From Elephas maximus indicus (lineage: Eukaryota > Chordata > Mammalia > Proboscidea > Elephantidae), in NCBI RefSeq assembly GCF_024166365.1, contig NC_064830.1, forward strand, positions 90,078,968-90,142,967: a stretch of 64,000 nucleotides of DNA, read 5' to 3'. This document shows, one piece after another, positions 62,536 through 64,000 of this stretch. Position 1 is the stretch's first letter, and every line of letters starts with the position of its first letter. A program made the translations under genes and the position numbers. The notes beneath the pieces are model-generated. The model was not told where the DNA came from. It saw only the letters and a list, made by a program, of their open reading frames with translations, and made no database searches.

Positions 62536-64000
62536 TCAGGAGAAAGACCCTAAAGATGGGATTTTGTGACTGATTTGGTCACACCCTTGAGCTTGAGCAC
62601 TTTGCTAAACTCCTTGCCAGTGGAAAATGGGATGCTAGTAATCCAAGCCATGCAATGACATCATAGTTAACCAAGCTGTCAACTGTGGTTGATCGGGATA
62701 AAGTTCCAAATGATACACATGCCTTGCGAGTCCAACTGGCTGCTGCCCGTGACCGTGACAGCAATCGTAATAACTAAGGACTGTGGTATGGGATGAATTC
62801 TTTTCAGTGCACTTGAGTAGTTACAGAGAGAAAATGACAAGCTTAGGTCTATTAACTCTCTACTCAAGTCTCAGTCTGAGAACCAGAAACTTCCATGACA
62901 GATACAAAACAATCTCATTTCTTGTAGACTCGGGACTCATAGTGCTAAATATAAAACGTAAAATTTAATCGTGTTGGTTGCTGAATTATAGAAACAGTTG
63001 AATTCACAGTGTCATTAAATTTGTCATATGAAAATGAGGGCATTGATTAGGAAGACTGGGATCCAGGAATTTGGAATGGTCCATCTGCTTGAACCCAGAT
63101 GAAACTAACGGTCTTGAACTCCCAAGTCTCCCTGAGTCTTCCTTACCAACAGAAGTAGCTTGTCCTATGTTGAATTGGCAAATGTTGTGTTATATACATT
63201 TTTACAATTAAAAAAAAAAGGTAGCTTTCCCTCCAGGGTATGAGGAGACTAGCTTTCCTTTGCCTGAAAACCTTGTGATAACCTCACCTGGGGTACATGC
63301 CTTGAAAGGGGATGCTTACTCTCAAAATCCACTGCCACTAAAACCTTAATGCTTCAGGGGAACAGGTACACTATGTGACCCAGGAGGAGACAGTTTATGC
63401 ACCAAAGGAATTGCAAGCCATTGCTACTTACTATATACCAGCAGACACCTGGAGAGTGTATGAGAATGGATTCTAAGGGTGTTAGACCAATGAGGGAGAA
63501 ATAGAACAATATTGATATGGGTGCACTTACTAGATATTCCAGACATAACTTTTTAGCCTGTGCACCTGAAGTTGGCTCTAAGCATTTACTTGGTTGGTTA
63601 CCTGAAATTTGGACTCAGTGGTGGCCTACAGTTAGTGAGGTTAAGATGTTAGAGCTTTCCTGGCATCAGGTGGAGGAGGAAATCCAAAAGCTGAGGGTGT
63701 ATGAATGTTGGACTGATTTTTCATGCACAGCCTGCCAACTATATTCCATGAGCTGGCTGAGAAGACACTCTTCTCTAAGGCATTGAGATATCCATTACTG
63801 AAGGAAGCACCTTCATGTTTGAAAAGCTCTCTGGTTGCTCTCCTAGTGGGCCAGTTACTGCTGTAGGGAATGCCACCATTGAGATGGGCTCTTTGTAGAG
63901 GTCTTTGACAGTGGCTAATTATTCACAGTATCCCTAGGAGTGAAACAGAATGGTAACTGACTATAGTACTGCTTAATCTATTTCTTTGTTGATCATCTAG
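62536..64000 (+). pseudogene. ERVL leader and gag (plus strand), runs off window
   Basis: From about 63380: VTQEETVYAPKELQAIATYY, typical of ERVL gag. Then 63517-63786: MGALTRYSR.., LLGWLPEIWTQWWPTVSEVKM and a VEEEIQKLR block; stops between. 62536-63330 is leader or gag start without readable motifs. A 56-bp L1 tail lies at 63165-63220. Confidence 0.65.
63165..63220 (+). mobile_element. Tiny old L1 3' end
   Basis: 'ttgaattggcaaatgttgtg' to an A-run at 63211. Flanks GTAGCTTGTC (63155-63164) and GTAGCTTTCC (63221-63230). Confidence 0.7.

Overview
This is retrotransposon-dense mammalian nuclear DNA, and I see no intact host gene in it. The diagnostic repeats are afrotherian. There are about 20 copies of a tRNA-derived SINE whose A-box-like (TGGCGTAGTGG) and B-box-like (GTTCGAATCC) heads join a tail reading GTCGCTATGAGTCGGAATCG..GGGTTT. 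There are RTE/BovB-type LINEs carrying that same tail, and a private L1 lineage with a characteristic 3' UTR. I recognise these as AfroSINE, its RTE partner and an afrotherian L1, so an elephant or close paenungulate is most likely. The species is inferred; no search could be run.

Layout. 0-14 kb: an RTE interrupted by a partly duplicated L1 3' UTR, an old L1 ORF2 carrying two solo LTRs, and an LTR split by a sense L1 and by an antisense L1 that itself holds another L1. 14.7-29.9 kb: one nested stack. A MaLR-type (ERVL-MaLR) element is split by an antisense class I ERV (LTR, gag, pol, env, LTR). That ERV contains a second complete MaLR, an HMGN1 retrocopy (itself split by a solo LTR), an RTE 3' end and SINEs. 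Target-site duplications at most levels fix the order. 30-38 kb: two L1 3' ends, long stretches with no repeat I can name, and an antisense RTE with endonuclease domain interrupted by an ERVL-type LTR. 38-54 kb: the least disturbed part, with MIR and L2 relics, an exon-like open frame (46.4-46.6 kb) and a decayed C2H2 zinc-finger gene with recognisable splice sites (47.2-48.1 kb). 54-64 kb: a young L1, then an antisense ERVL pol split by an MLT1-type LTR (which holds an L1 that holds a SINE), abutting a second ERVL in the opposite orientation with a MER21-like LTR and gag.

Functionally the window is a record of who inserted into whom. Every recognisable retroelement frame carries stops, frameshifts or deletions. 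Host-derived protein-coding material is limited to the HMGN1 processed pseudogene, the zinc-finger relic and one unidentified exon-like frame.
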